Position numbers and translations under genes: made by a program. Positions 13,155 through 25,078 of a stretch of DNA of 64,000 nt are shown in pieces. The DNA comes from Paramacrobiotus metropolitanus (Eukaryota; Tardigrada; Eutardigrada; Parachela; Macrobiotidae): assembly GCF_019649055.1 (NCBI RefSeq), contig NW_026570270.1:372001-436000 (forward strand), given 5' to 3'. Below the pieces are notes generated by a model. It ran no database searches. It saw only the letters and a program-made list of their open reading frames with translations, and was not told the DNA's origin. Within the stretch, counting starts at the first letter, position 1; the number at the start of each line of letters is the position of its first letter.

Positions 13155-13912
13155 GTGATTCGCGAAAACATCAGATTGTGCAATCTGGTCTTAGTTGCCG
13201 AGACATTACTGTGGTTAGCGTTTGTTGTTAATTTTATTCCCCGTCAGAGGAGCGTAACCCCGCAAGTGATCCACACGATTTCTTTCCAGCTGATATTCTT
13301 GGCTGCCTTTCTGTGCGGACAAACTCTTATTGCCGAACAGGTAAAGATCATACAGTTACTTATTAGTTTCGCCGTCGCTTTGTCTATGCGGCACAGAAGC
13401 AAATTTTTTCTACTAATTTTTGAAACAGGGTAGTGATTTTGTAGTATATCTTGGACATCGAGCCGAAAACGAAAGAGACATCAACGGAAAGATGGCGCTG
13501 TATATCCGCCAGCAGAATTTGAAATCCTCACCGCAGGCTTTCACCCTCGCCGGGATGATGCCTGTTGATCGTACCTGCTTGGCAGCGGTACAGTAAATTT
13601 TATCTTGGAGTAGAATATTTTATCTGTAGCAGTGTCTTTCTTGCAATGATGGCTCTGGTCATTTCTCGGTTTATTGCTGTAATCTCAAAGTTATAAGCCA
13701 TTTATTAGCAAATAGCCCCAAATAAACAATTTCAGAGTTCAGAAAAGAAATTATTTGAGAAGTTCGGTATTTCCAAATTACATCGTTTTATTATTCACCA
13801 AATCCACGGAATCTTTACGGTTGTCATCGAAAGAAACAGAAAAACTATTTTCCAAAGTAACGAAATACGCCAGCTATCCCGGAAGCGAATTAAATCGGTA
13901 TAAATGTGCAGA
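13155..13912 (+). pseudogene. Partial copy of the 16.3-kb gustatory receptor locus
   Basis: This segment matches 17085-18300 in order. It contains the end of receptor exon 1 (GEN motif region HIRLCN to EQ, with the donor kept), exon 2 (about 13429-13592, from GSDFVVYLGHRAENE to CLAA, donor GTACAG kept), and then sequence equal to 18010-18300 downstream of the receptor. The block holding receptor exon 3 (about 17530-18010) is missing, so no receptor can be made. The first 950 bases of coding sequence are absent as well. The left breakpoint falls about 20 bp from the start codon of paralogue A. This is a gene fragment produced by segmental duplication with deletion. Confidence 0.85.
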
Positions 13913-14407
13913 CGTAATAAAAAAGTGTACAGTTCGCTGTGGGTAGTTTTCGACATACGTGCAGCGTGCAGGAAACTATAATTATAATAATAATAATAGT
14001 GGAAGTTTATTGTCCTTTGCACGGAGCAGTTGCTCCCTCTGGTAGGCTACAAACACAGAAGTCAAGCAAAGTAGAGAGATAAAACATTAAGAAGTTTAAG
14101 CGCAAAAACAACAATGGTAAGTAAAACTTGTCGGCGGCATGCAGTAACATTCCAACATAGGCGGAAAAGAACATTCGTAACTCGGTTGCGATCAGTTGAT
14201 GCTACTTATGAAATAAAGGGAGGGAGACGATCGCGCTGGGGTCGATGCATAGACGATTTGAAACTTATTTTCCAGGACTACGGTAATAATTCGAAATTAT
14301 AACCCACGCATCGATTAAGTTAATAAACGGAGTCAAACGGAAGCCTCCTTGCAGTGTAATAAAAAGCGGTACGTGATCCTGGAGTTTGAGTGGACGGACA
14401 AGAGCGT
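13913..14407. other. Spacer between paralogues A and B
   Basis: Contains a short taa-repeat (attataataataataatag near 13980) and no convincing gene. It is the 3' flank of paralogue B. Confidence 0.5.
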
Positions 14408-15132
14408 TTACGAGACTGTGCATTTTGACTTCTTCTTGAACTCTAGCGGTGACGTCTCGTGAGCATGGATTTCGTGCAGTTTGTTCATTATCCATCCTGA
14501 ATGGCCGATTTCGTCCTTGACAAACCTGAAAAGAACATTTTTTATAAATCTTTTCTGCTTCTGTTATAATAGTTACTTAGAGCAACAAGAGTACTTAAGA
14601 TTGCTAGATTGATGTACCCACCGTACTGGTGAAATCACGCATATGTATAGTACAGCACTGACAAGGCAAAAACGTAATATACCTACCTCGAATTTCTCTG
14701 GCACGTTTAAATTTTAAGTCTTTAATTCAAAGTAAAGACTATGTACAGCAGCTATTTTTGAAACTTTTTTACCTTCAACAAATCGGTATACACGGTTGCT
14801 GAATTTAGTTGAAAGATCTATATAGAGGTTGTTGAGAAAAGTCAAAGCCTTTGTCACCGACAAGTGCTCGCTCACCCCAGGATTTTGTTCGAATTGGAAG
14901 TGTCGTCTTCCGCCGCCGTGAGTTCTTTCTGTATTTTCTTGTTGTCAGTCTTGAACTTGTTGTGGAGATAGAGCGCCATCCGTAGCTGGCACTCTTCGGA
15001 CATGGGGAAGCCGCAGGTGCACTGGTGGGTCTTCTTGTTGCATTCCAAGCAGTCCGCTTCCTTGCCCGACTGGACAAAGGTCACCGACAGTGCCGCCAGG
15101 AGGGCAGCGATTAGAATGAAAGATGCATGCAT
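14408..15132 (-). CDS. Small secreted Cys-containing protein, paralogue B
   Basis: Two exons, 15132-14876 and 14525-14408, join in phase 2 and encode 124 residues. The N-terminus (MHASFILIAALLAALSVTF) is a signal peptide. The Cys module (ECNKKTHQCTCGFPMSEEC) and the following LRMALYLHNKF helix are identical to paralogue A. The tail exon keeps KDEIGHSGW and the final KSKCTVS. The intron also shows residual similarity between copies, so the pair arose by a tandem duplication of roughly 2 kb. Unlike A, this copy has a good TATA box (15221-15228) upstream. Function is unknown; a secreted peptide with three disulfides is likely. Confidence 0.82.
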
Positions 15133-15220
15133 CGTTGCAAGCGGCGGAGTGATTTTCGAGAGCAGAATGGAAAGAAATTTGTAACCGTACTGATTTATGA
15201 TTGCCAGTTATTAGCATTGA

Positions 15221-15228
15221 CTTTTATA
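15221..15228 (-). promoter_or_regulatory. TATA box of paralogue B
   Basis: TATAAAAG on the minus strand, 89 bases upstream of the start codon. The equivalent position in paralogue A is replaced by receptor sequence. Confidence 0.6.
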
Positions 15229-15985
15229 CCGGCTGTGCAAATTTTTTCACCGCTACACAATGACGTTTCGTTAATTCAGGGGAATGACCCGTATACATAG
15301 CGCCAAATTCGGGTACATAGACGAAATGCAGCTTTTGCATACTTATTAATACCTTTTTCATCGTTTTATGACATTCTGTAGCCAAGTGCTTTGTCTGTGT
15401 TCGCATGAAATCCGTTTCTGCACGCAACTTATCCGCTTGGGAAATTATGGGTGAAATCAATTCCATAAAGTTTAAATCCATTGAGGTATACCATTGGTTT
15501 TGTTATAGACTGATTTGATAATATTCTGTAAGCCTGTAGAGTAGTCGAAATCGGGACGATTTGGCACAATATAAAACCGGTATCAAAAACATGACACCCA
15601 TGGCGGGACAACCGAATACATTACTCTCTCACAGTTCACCAGTCGTAGACAGTGTTAGGCACTAACGGTTGCTACCGTTGCTTCTAGACGGCCTGGCCGT
15701 GGGCATTCTGATTACGACATTAATTTGGTCTTCTTACTTGTATCGTGGATAGCGGAATTTGTTTTTGTATTTTGCTCGCGGTAATATGTATATGTAAAGG
15801 TAGATCTGAAATCTATCCGTACTCTGTTGATATCTTACATAATTATGTATGCGTGCTTCTCGCTGTGTACAGATGGTGCCTGGTAGTGCCATGCCTGGTA
15901 GATTCAGTTAATAACTACTCTAGGTAATAGCCATCTAAATCCATAAAAATACAAACAAATGAGGTCGTACTAATAAAACACTGAG
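15229..15985. other. No gene recognised
   Basis: Spacer with scattered short reading frames on both strands and no motif, start context or splice pairing that I can support. Confidence 0.4.
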
Positions 15986-16189
15986 TTAGTCCCTTCGTAG
16001 CGCTAACAGCAGGCGCTCAGTGGCTTCGTGTTGATCTAGATCTGTGATATTGGTTTTACTGGTCCCATAGCGGAATTTTCCTGGGATGGTTGGTTCGAGG
16101 AAAGGAGTATCCCTGTCAGTACCAGACAACGAATCGGCTGAATACCCTCGCTTGCGTACCGGAATCTGCGCGTCCTTCTTGCCGTTCAT
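15986..16189 (-). CDS. Small hydrophilic ORF (67 residues), possible gene or last exon
   Basis: The minus-strand frame starts MNGKKDAQIPVRKRG and ends ...LLLALRRD. Composition is balanced and hydrophilic, unlike the AT-driven frames around it, and it lies divergent to the receptor starting at 16306. There is no signal peptide, membrane segment or known motif. It could be the last exon of a gene with upstream exons overlapping the receptor start, or chance. The opposite strand is also open over part of it. Confidence 0.35.
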   Translation of the reverse strand: MNGKKDAQIPVRKRGYSADSLSGTDRDTPFLEPTIPGKFRYGTSKTNITDLDQHEATERLLLALRRD

Positions 16190-16305
16190 GACATCTCATC
16201 CGAAACTACATGCTATATACCGAATTTTTTTTATTTGGTTCCATTATATTTTATACACCGTTGATGAGAGAATCGCCTTTTGTATTCATAAGCTAAGGCG
16301 TACAC

Positions 16306-17851
16306 ATGCCGCTATTAACTCAAGACGTGACGCTTTCGAAGCAGCAATGCAGTGCTAATAACTGGCTGCAAATGGTTTCCGGCGCTCTTTTACACTTTTG
16401 GCAGTGGACCTTTCGAATATTGGGCGTATACCTGGTTCCTGTGAAGAAACCGTCCTTAACCCCGAAGAAAGATTTGGCCGCCATTATCGTGTTCGTGCTA
16501 TGGTCGGTTGCTTTTAACGCATCCAAGGCATTCTACTTTGTCATCGGTTCCTTCAACATAAAAACTGTCAAAGACATACCGGATTTGGTGGATATCGCCT
16601 GTCAGTTGTTGGGCGGCGTTCATGTGATGTATGTCACCGGTTTCCTAATATTTCACCTACGGGCAATCTTCCGGCTAATTATCGAATTCCGTCAAATGGC
16701 ACTACAATACTGGACTAATCGAGACAAGCTAATCGTGCTTCTCATTCAGTTCGGCTTGTTAATCTCGCTTGCAGCCTATGCTGCTCACGTGTTCCTTACG
16801 AGGGAATCCGTACTTATTGACCTTTTACCAGTACTATTCAGCTTCTTGGTTTAACGTCAGTTAGTGAGGACAAGCAAAGACACATATTGGAGGCTATTTA
16901 CATATTGCAGCTTATACATTCGATGCTTCCAGTGATTGTGCAGATTTTTTTGTGTTCAGTGTTTGTGGAGATCCTCTTTTTGTACAAAGGTCAAAATCGT
17001 TTCATACGAAGGGACCAAACCCTGCTACAAGCAGAGCTGGACAATTTACACAAAGATCGCATGAAACTGAGTAAAATCGTTGGCGATTTGGACGAGCACA
17101 TCAGATTGTGTAATATGGCACTAATATTCGTGACATTACTGTGGTTAGCGTTTGTGGTTAATTTTATTCCCCGTCAGAGGAGCATAACCCCGCAGGTGAT
17201 CCGCAGTATTTGTTTCCAGCTGACTTTCCTGGCTGCCTTTCTATGCGGACAAATTCTTATTTCGGAGCAGGTAAAGGTCGCACACTAATTTTTGTTTTCG
17301 TTACTGCTTTGTTTATACGGCACAGCAAGTAAATTTTGTTTACTGAATTTTGAAACAGGGTAGTGATTTCGTTATATATCTTGGACATCGAGCCGAAAAC
17401 GAAAGAGACCTCAATGGAAAGATGGCGCTGTATATCCGTCAGCAAAATCTGAAATTATCACCGCAAGCTTTCTCCCTCGCCGGGATGATGCCCGTTGACC
17501 GTACCTGCTTGGCAGCGGTACAGTATTTCCTGTCTCGAGTAGAAATACAGGCTCTTACAAATTTTATTATGTATACATGTATGGTCACATCAAATATTAA
17601 CTGCATACGTTATTTTCTTGTATTCTCATCGGTCATTACGTTCATAATCATATGAGCTGACACTACGAAAATCTAAATTTTCATAGATAATTGGATTGGT
17701 AGCCACGTACGCCGTGGTTGTGATACAGTTTGGCGACAAGAAGGACTCCGATCCACAAATGGCTCTAACTCAGGAAGTTAAAGAATTGTTATTGCATCTC
17801 GTGCGAAAGCGCAACAGCAGTACACACTATACAACGACAACTGAGTTATGA
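16306..17851 (+). pseudogene. Gustatory receptor (TY-x5-QF type), broken by a one-base frameshift
   Basis: Exons 16306-17270, 17359-17517 and 17687-17851 join in phase 0. The last exon carries TYAVVVIQF, the C-terminal signature of insect-type gustatory receptors (ligand-gated cation channels of chemosensory neurons). Hydrophobic segments suit a seven-TM protein. Near 16842 the frame shifts by one base: translation from the start ends at a TAA at 16852-16854, while the next frame continues LLGLTSVSEDKQRHI without interruption. The length implied if the frame is continuous is about 429 codons, normal for the family. The shift is not in a homopolymer, so true inactivation is plausible, but an assembly error is possible. 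Related fragments occur at 13.2 kb (plus) and 59.5-60.0 kb (minus). Confidence 0.85.
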
Positions 17852-18275
17852 TAAAACATTTATTTTCAGTGTACTGACATATGAACCGTGTATATTTATG
17901 TATTTTCCATTTTTAGTACTATAAACTTTCGGCAAATAGATATAAACTAACCTAACATCTAAAGGTAATAACTGATTAGGTTCATTTATTTTCGTTGTGC
18001 GAGTACGGCGAATTATCTGTAATAGTATCTTTTTTGCAGTGAAGACTCTGGTCATTTCCCAGTTTATTGATTTAACAGCATCTGAAAGTTATCAGCCATC
18101 CAAAAGAAAATAGTATCAGAATAAAAATTTTCAGAAAAGTAGCTATTTGAGAAATTCGATACACCGCAATTATTCCAAATTGCACAAACCCACGGAATTT
18201 CACGGTTACCAGGGAAAGAAACAGAAAAACTTATTTCCCAGAGTAACAAAATCCGACTGCCATCCCGGACGCTAT
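17852..18275. other. Convergent 3' flanks
   Basis: AT-rich spacer between the receptor and the minus-strand knottin gene. Its right part (18010-18275) is the source of the copy at 13600-13910. Confidence 0.6.
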
Positions 18276-18718
18276 TTAAATCGGCATAAATGTGCAGACA
18301 TTCTGGTTGCAGACGAAGGGCCGGCAACAGCGGCGCTTTTTGGAGTCGCAGGGTTCGTGTTCCTTGCTGATTTCGCAGTTCGCCGCCGTTTTGCGCACGA
18401 CCGGCTTGGAGTTGGTTACGACTTTCTCGCTTTGAGTACCGCTGCTGCTGCCGCCATCGTACGGCTTCGCATCACTCCAGACAACCTGCAAGAATGTGTG
18501 AAAAACGTCTTTGCCGGTGTATAAACGAACAAAGGTCAGCCAGACTGATAGCAATTTACTAAACAAAATATAACGTCGGTAATTCAGAATTTTTATAAAG
18601 CTCTAAGTACTGTACAGCGCTTAAAGATAACACCGGTTTCTAATAATTATTAGTGATTTGTTGAACTTACCACGGTGCACAGAACGACGAGCACAATCAG
18701 GCAGCGAAGTCCGTTCAT
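18276..18718 (-). CDS. Secreted inhibitor-cystine-knot protein, paralogue of the 3.1-kb gene
   Basis: Two exons, 18718-18671 and 18485-18276, join in phase 0 (donor GTAAGTT, acceptor TTGCAG) and encode 85 residues. Exon 1 is a signal peptide (MNGLRCLIVLVVLCTV), the same gene architecture as the 3.1-kb gene. A short Ser/Gly/Lys linker leads to the C-terminal C-x8-C-x6-CC-x4-C-x4-C module. The module shares RRCC, CNQ and CTF with the paralogue, while the linker differs completely. The six-cysteine knot suggests a stable extracellular peptide: inhibitor, antimicrobial, signalling or channel-acting. A TATA-like site (18830-18835, minus) lies about 110 bp upstream. The gene looks intact. Confidence 0.85.
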
Positions 18719-19271
18719 GGTGGACGGTAGAGGAACTTGTATATTAAGTAACACAAAGTAATTAAAAGTTTTGAGTTTCGGCAAGTCAGAATCAGAATAA
18801 GTTTATGCTGGTCTTCGTTTAGTGGGCTCCTTATATTGCCCTGCTGCGGCATCCGCAATAAAAGTTCACCAATTCCACCCATTCATCATGCAACCGGCCT
18901 TGACGTTTACAAGTTTGACCCTGCCACCATCCGTATATTGCGCAATACCTACCCTATGCTGCAGTTTGTATTCATTGCTTTTGATCCGCTAAATTGACGC
19001 AAACGCACCTCCTCGTGATCGTTTGCTTCGTCACTCATCTCCCGCGAGACGGGTCCATTAAGTAAAGTATAAATAAATAGTGTGTCGTATTTTGTGGACA
19101 TTTCCGGTACACTAATAGTGAGGCACTCCATACAGTGCGCGGCGTTTACGTTTGCAACAAATAATACGTGTAACAACAGAATCGCAACAGTTACTGGCAG
19201 TTTGTATTTAAAACAATTGGCGCACTGTCACCTTTGTTCACGTGAGCAGCTTTTGTGTTTTCCCATTAACC
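18719..19271. promoter_or_regulatory. Divergent intergenic region between knottin and first clustered receptor
   Basis: Holds the minus-strand TATA-like site (18830-18835) for the knottin gene and a plus-strand TATAAATA at 19068-19075, about 200 bases before the receptor start codon. No further gene is recognised. Confidence 0.4.
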
Positions 19272-20706
19272 ATGGAAAACGGTCCTTGTGCGAGATTTTT
19301 CAAGGTTGTGTTCGGAGTGAGGGTCCGTTGTCCCGAAGAATCAAAAAAGATACCCATCTCCAAGATACTATATAAACGGCTGCTTAATCGCTCAGTGCGT
19401 ATCATCTGCGCGCTGGGTTTTGCAGCGTCACTGTTCTGCACGACCCGGGCGGTTTTGAATTACGGTCGAGAAGTACTAACGGCAAAACATGATTTCGACA
19501 CACTGTTCCAGTATTCCCGCTATCGCTTGCGACAGATAACGATCGTCATGATTGTGGTCACGCTCTACCAGAAACGTCATTTTTTACCGGGATTTTTCGA
19601 AGAACTCAATTTCCTAATTAGCCGCTCCAAAAAAATCCTTGGAACACAGATGGCACAACAAATATCAGCTTTCTCTCGTAGATTCGAAATTCGTTTACTT
19701 ATTATTTTCATTACAGCATTCGCACTAAGCCAACTATTGGTGGAATGGGTGGATTATATGCAAATGGGCCCAACCATGACAATCGATCTGTGGCCGTTGC
19801 CATTCACCATGTTAATGTTCCAAATTTATATTCCGTTATATTACGTTATGATGGGCTTTCCACTCTGCGTTTGTATCGTCGTTGTTATAACCTACTCTGC
19901 GGCCTTACAAGTAATTACACGCACTGTCAAAGCTCTTCGCAAATCATTCTACACAAATTTGTTTTTGAAATCCGAAGAAGTGGAAGCGATAACGGATGTA
20001 CTGATTGCGCTTCGAAAGGTCACTGCTGGGTTCGAGAAATGTTTTTCCATAGTTATGGTTATCCATATAGTCAATCAAGCCTTGTTTGTTCTTTGTGAGC
20101 TGAGCGCTGTTCATAATGCGATACGTCACAAGGAACATACCCAATGGCAACTTTTGCCGGCGCTCAGCGGGATCCTGTTGTGGAACACTCTGGGATTCAT
20201 TTTCCTTCCAGTATATCTGGCAACAGCTTTCCATGAAGAGGCACGTCTAGATAATTATATGTATCTACAGAAAGAGCTGTTAGTTATTTATTGCTTTAAT
20301 GTGTAAATCACCTTGCCTATTTTGTCGTCCGTAGAGTAATTTACTTGTGGACAATTTGTGGATGCTGATGCATCAAAAGGTGCATTCAGTGAAAGATTAT
20401 CCCAACTTTGCCAACCTGCTGTCAGCCATGTTGATCAAACCGCTATCGGTCACATTAGGGGGATTTTGTGCATTTGACCGACAGGTTTTGGCTACGGTGC
20501 GTACGAAATGACTACAGAGTTTGTCGAAGTACCTGTGCCAGCTGGTTTTTATAACTGGGTCCTACTCTTCGTCAACGGTTATTTATCATGCACTGATTTG
20601 TTTGCAGATTGCTGGCTTTTGGATGACATACCTCCTTATTGTCAAGGATATAGTCGGGATAGATTCAAGTCTTACCCAAAGGGACAGCTATAACTGTACT
20701 TACTAA
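19272..20706 (+). CDS. Gustatory-receptor-like seven-TM protein 1
   Basis: Exons 19272-20240, 20335-20496 and 20608-20706, all phase 0, encode 409 residues starting MENGPCARFF. Exon 1 carries about six hydrophobic segments and the conserved FQYSRYRLRQ loop after TM2. Exon 2 carries SVTLGGFCAFDR, and exon 3 the last TM with FWMTYLLIVKD. This matches the receptor family layout, but TY-x5-QF has become TY-x5-DI. The first intron begins GCACGT rather than GT (GAG|GCACGT), in register with the GT donors of the sister genes, so a GC-AG intron is implied. If it is not spliced, translation would stop at 20306. It is the first of four tandem genes and is presumed to be a chemosensory cation channel; the ligand is unknown. 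Confidence 0.85.
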
Positions 20707-21358
20707 ACTGCATGGTTTTCACTATGTTTTCTTATGATTAATTGTATTTGTAAAGTTGTGCACAAGGAAATATTGATATACGGTATATAATATTATTTTA
20801 CGCATTATGTTCTTCTAACACAGTTTTACTGTATGTGAATGAAGTTATGGGTTATTGTCTGTATTCTGCGCTATAGCGCGTGGGCTATGAACCTGCTACA
20901 AATTCCGTTGAATATGTAAAAAACTTCAAATACTGTAATATTCTGTCAAGGAAAGTCAAAGCTCTATCTAATCTGTAGTAGTGTAAGTACTTCTGCGCTC
21001 GTTTTGCGGGAGTTCGTAGTGCAATGCCACGAATATAATTACTGTATATGTGTATACAACTTGTGCTCGCAAAAGCACTGGAAATCCATCATACACTCAA
21101 GCATGGTCAGTCCCTTGATACTGCTGCACTCCCTGAAGACTCTAAAGAAACAATTACAGTAATACTCAGCGGTTTTTACGTCTCTGTTGACCCACAACGC
21201 AATTTTCATCAAAGAAAACAACCGTATACTGATATGCATAATAGGTGATATTAAACATGCATCATTCAACATCGGGATCCAGTTCTACACCATTCGTTTG
21301 TATTAGAATAAAACACAAATTCTCGCCTGAAAACTTGTTCGGATAGGTATCTGCCACA
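20707..21358. other. Spacer between receptors 1 and 2
   Basis: AT-rich and without a recognised gene. It presumably contains the promoter of receptor 2. Confidence 0.5.
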
Positions 21359-22906
21359 ATGGATAGTGGTCCATGTGCAACGTTTTTCGAGATGGTTTTG
21401 GACTTTCCAGTCGGCCCAGACGACGAAAAACCAGCGAAGGTTTCTGTCTCAGAAAGACGTTATAAGCGGCTCCTTCTCTTAGTACTACGAAGCATCAGCA
21501 CGCTGGGTTTTGTAGCTGCTATTTTCTGTACAGTCCGGGCTGTTGTGAACTACGGTCGCGAAGTCCTAACAGCAACGCATGACCTCGACACCCTCTTCCA
21601 GTATTCCCGCTACCGACTACGCCAGATAACTGTCCTCGTTGTTGTTATTGTTATCTACCAAAAGCGTAAAATATTATCGCATTTCCTACACAGTGTAAGC
21701 CATCTTGTCAACAGTGCTGGAACAATTATTGGAGACGAGCAAATGCTGCAAATCAAAGCCACCTCGCGCCAATTGGAACGCAGATTGCTTGTTATTTTCT
21801 TTTCGGGATTTGTACTGAGCCAGTTTCTCGTGGAATGTGTAGACTGGATTAAAGAGGGATCTGACGCTCTATTTAATCTGTGGCCACTAGCAGGAAAAGT
21901 CCAGTACTTCGCAACGTACATTCCGTTATTCTACGCAATGATGGCATTTCCAATCTGCGTTTGGATTGTTGCCGTAAATGCGATATGTACCCCCTTTCAC
22001 GTCGTTACGAGTGTTGTAAGAGCTTTGCGCGGGCAGATTCAGACACGATTTTTGCTGCAGCCGGCGGATGTTCAACTGATAACACATGCACTGTTAATTC
22101 TTCGAAAGGTCACCGCTATGATGGAGGAATGTTTCTCAGTAATTTTACTTGTGCACATCGTAAACCAGGCATTTTTTGTTCTTTGTGAGCTGAGCGCCAT
22201 TCACAACGTCATTCGCAGTAACGATAGTCGCAAATGGGAGCTCTTGCCGGAACTCATCGGAATTCTGCTGTGGAACGCTTTGGGATTAATTTATTATCCA
22301 ACACATCTGGCGTCTGTATTCCTGGATGAGGTTTGTAATCGGAGCTGGCATAATGTCGGAATAAGTAAACGCTTTTTTCATTAATTAAGCACTAAATGAG
22401 CCATTTTGTACACGCACAGTGCACTCTGCTGGTGGATAGCGTCTGGATGCTTATGCAACAAACAAAACGTTCCGTGGAACATTATCCCAACCTTGCGAAC
22501 CTCCTGACGGTTATGCAGACAAAACCTGTTACGATCACTTTAGGTGGATTTTGCGCTTTTGACCGAGAAATTCTCGCTACGGTAAATAACGGCAAAATAC
22601 AGTACTAGCTAGTTACAAGTTACATTGTTCGTACGATCATTTACATACTCTAGTTTGTACCGTATCATCCATAGCTATTAAAAAAAGTTTTACAAGACCA
22701 ATAATAATTTGCAAGGTCCCTGAAATAAGGCGATATTTTTGCTTCCTAAACGCTCACATGTATACTATGCAAATCTTCTGAAATCGTTTTTTGCCGTTTC
22801 TTAGATTGCCGGTTTTTGGATGACATACCTCCTTATCGTCAAAGATTTAGTTGGTCGAGAGTCGCATTTTATGCAACACTGCAACGAAACTTACAGAGAA
22901 ATATAG
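21359..22906 (+). CDS. Gustatory-receptor-like seven-TM protein 2
   Basis: Exons 21359-22330, 22420-22581 and 22805-22906, phase 0 throughout, encode 411 residues starting MDSGPCATFF. It is closest to receptor 1: both share NYGREVLTA, DTLFQYSRYRLRQIT, HIVNQA, FVLCELSA and the exon 3 core IAGFWMTYLLIVKD. The donors are regular (GTTTGT, GTAAAT). The last TM ends in TY-x5-DL, not QF. No stop or shift was found, so this copy looks functional. Conserved exon sizes (324, 54 and 34 codons) against receptors 1, 3 and 4 confirm the splice model. Confidence 0.88.
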
Positions 22907-23699
22907 CTCTGTACGCAGCATTTATAATTACAGTACTTTAAAAATTAATATTATCTGCAGTGGTTGTTTATCGTCTGATTTCAGCATTTTCCAATGATTT
23001 ACTCGTTATTACATATTTTTGTTATTGGGATATTATGTAGTTTTGCTATCCGCTTGTTTGTTAAATCAGGATACTCATACGTGTTCTCGAAATGCCACTG
23101 ACAATACACAGACACTAAAAGTCTCCGGTATATACCATAAAGTGCTATTGTACATTAATTTTCGTGAAGAAAATAACGCAGTCTGTCAAATAAGGCATCG
23201 TAGTTCGTGTAGAAAGATATCAGGCGATCCAGGCGTCTTCTTTGCAATGAAACATACTAACAGGTGCTACGAAACAACAAGAAAATGTAATGGAAATGAG
23301 TGCTAACACTTCATTGTTTTGTTTTGCGGGCCGTTACTGGAACGCAGGTTCCAGTATGACGCGAAGTTCAACAAGTTTCCTGGAACAGCCTGCCGTACGT
23401 CATTCGGAGGTCACCTGGGACGCACCGGTCTGTTTTATGGAATATTATATTTGCAGATAGATATATTACATCAACCCATGACGCGCGCAAACCAGCCCAA
23501 TAGAGGAAGTAAGAAGCATTATTATCGCGCTGCTTCTAGATCTGTGAACTTTTAACAAGCTTGGTGCGCTGACGACGATCTTGCAAGAAGCAGACTTACG
23601 ATGCGCCAAACAAGTTCGGCTACACCGTGACAGCTTAAATGTAGAAGAAGTTGTGCTCTCTGTATTTTTCCTGGTACTACCGTATAAGCGAACGGAAGA
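22907..23699. other. Spacer between receptors 2 and 3
   Basis: Contains a plus-strand frame near 23019-23306 with several cysteines and a hydrophobic beginning but no ATG at a sensible place, so it is not called. Otherwise nothing recognised. Confidence 0.4.
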
Positions 23700-25078
23700 A
23701 TGGATAAAGGCCCATGCGCGAGAATATTCAAGGGTCTCTTCGGAAAATATCCCAGCAAAGGAGAAGATGATGACGAAAACAGTGGGGCTTTATCGGAGAA
23801 AACGTTGAGCGAACCGAAACGACGCCGCTGGTCAAACCGTTTAATCCATGCCCTTTGTCTGACCGGCTTAGTACTCGCGTCTATATCCACTATTCGCGCT
23901 GTTGCCCAATACGCAAGTGATATTGTCACAATGGATGCTAACGTGGAGACGTGGTTCCAGATGGCACGGTATCGCGTTCGCCAATCCACCGTCTTCATTA
24001 CCAGCGTAATTGTCTACCACAAACGCATCCAGATAATTCGACTGTTCCGGAAGATGAATGTGCTCTTCGATACTGCGCAGAAACTGTTGGGAAAGCAGCA
24101 GATGGATAAGATTAAGGCTCTGAGTTATAAATGTCAGATATGTTCGCTGTTGGTATTCTTCACCGCATTTGCCGTGTTCCAGATTTCCTTCGAGCTGTAC
24201 GACAGCCAACTTTGGTCGATGGCAACGATTTCTGTCTGGCCGCTAAAGGTCACCGTCCCGTATTTCACCGTGTATATGCCGGCTTTTTATCTCTTCATGT
24301 GTGTACCCTTCTTCTTCTGGCAACTAGGCATTGTCACGTACTTCGCGTTTCTCCATGGCATGACCTTAACGTTTACCGCCCTTTATAAGAAATATCGCGA
24401 TGACTGGCTAAATCTGGGATACGTTAAGGGACTGGAGAAAATCTGTATTACGGTTCACACGCTGGTTTCCTCGTTAGACGAATCCTTCTCGCTGATAATG
24501 CTGATGCACATGATCAGCCAAGCGTTCCTGGTGTTATGCGATCTCAGCAAATTTAACGAAACGTTGCAGAATAAGGACGCTCATAAATGGGAGCGTTTGG
24601 CCCAGGAGGCCGGACGTTTACTATGGAATATCATTGGGCTGATTGTCATTCCAACATTTTCAGCGATCGGGTTTCATGACACTGTACGTTATGGTTCCAC
24701 TTTACTTTATGAATCTTGAGATCATAATTGTTATTTTTCGGTAGTGGAATTCACTGGTGGATAAATTATGGAATAGTCTACACGATTCTGGTCATTCTGC
24801 GAAGTATCCCGAATTGACCAACATCCTTACTGCGATGATAACTCGACCCCTGTCTTTGACGCTTGGTGGCTTTGCTGGGTTCGATCGGCAGGTCTTATTA
24901 ACGGTACGCTGGTTCTCTAAAACTCCCCTTCTACCACCATAATGGTTTCATACGTGTTTCATATTTCCTGTCGCGCATTTAGGTTCTGGGATTTTGGGTC
25001 ACGTACCTCCTTGTCGTCAAAGATTTATTAAACCGGGACTCAACGAGCAAGATTATTTATATGAACTGCACGTCTTGA
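23700..25078 (+). CDS. Gustatory-receptor-like seven-TM protein 3
   Basis: Exons 23700-24683, 24745-24903 and 24983-25078, phase 0, encode 412 residues starting MDKGPCARIF. The first intron is only 61 bases. Shared landmarks are RYRVRQ after TM2, the YMPAFYL region, LIMLMHMISQAFLVLCDLS, LSLTLGG in exon 2 and FWVTYLLVVKD in the last TM. It groups with receptor 4 (VTVPY, TVYMP, MLMH, ISQ) apart from receptors 1 and 2, indicating an early duplication followed by two later ones. It appears intact. The role is inferred as a chemosensory channel from the family architecture. Confidence 0.88.

Noticed and set aside
23019-23306. Plus-strand Cys-rich ORF with hydrophobic start
   Set aside because: No ATG at the hydrophobic start and no exon signals; probably chance in a receptor spacer.
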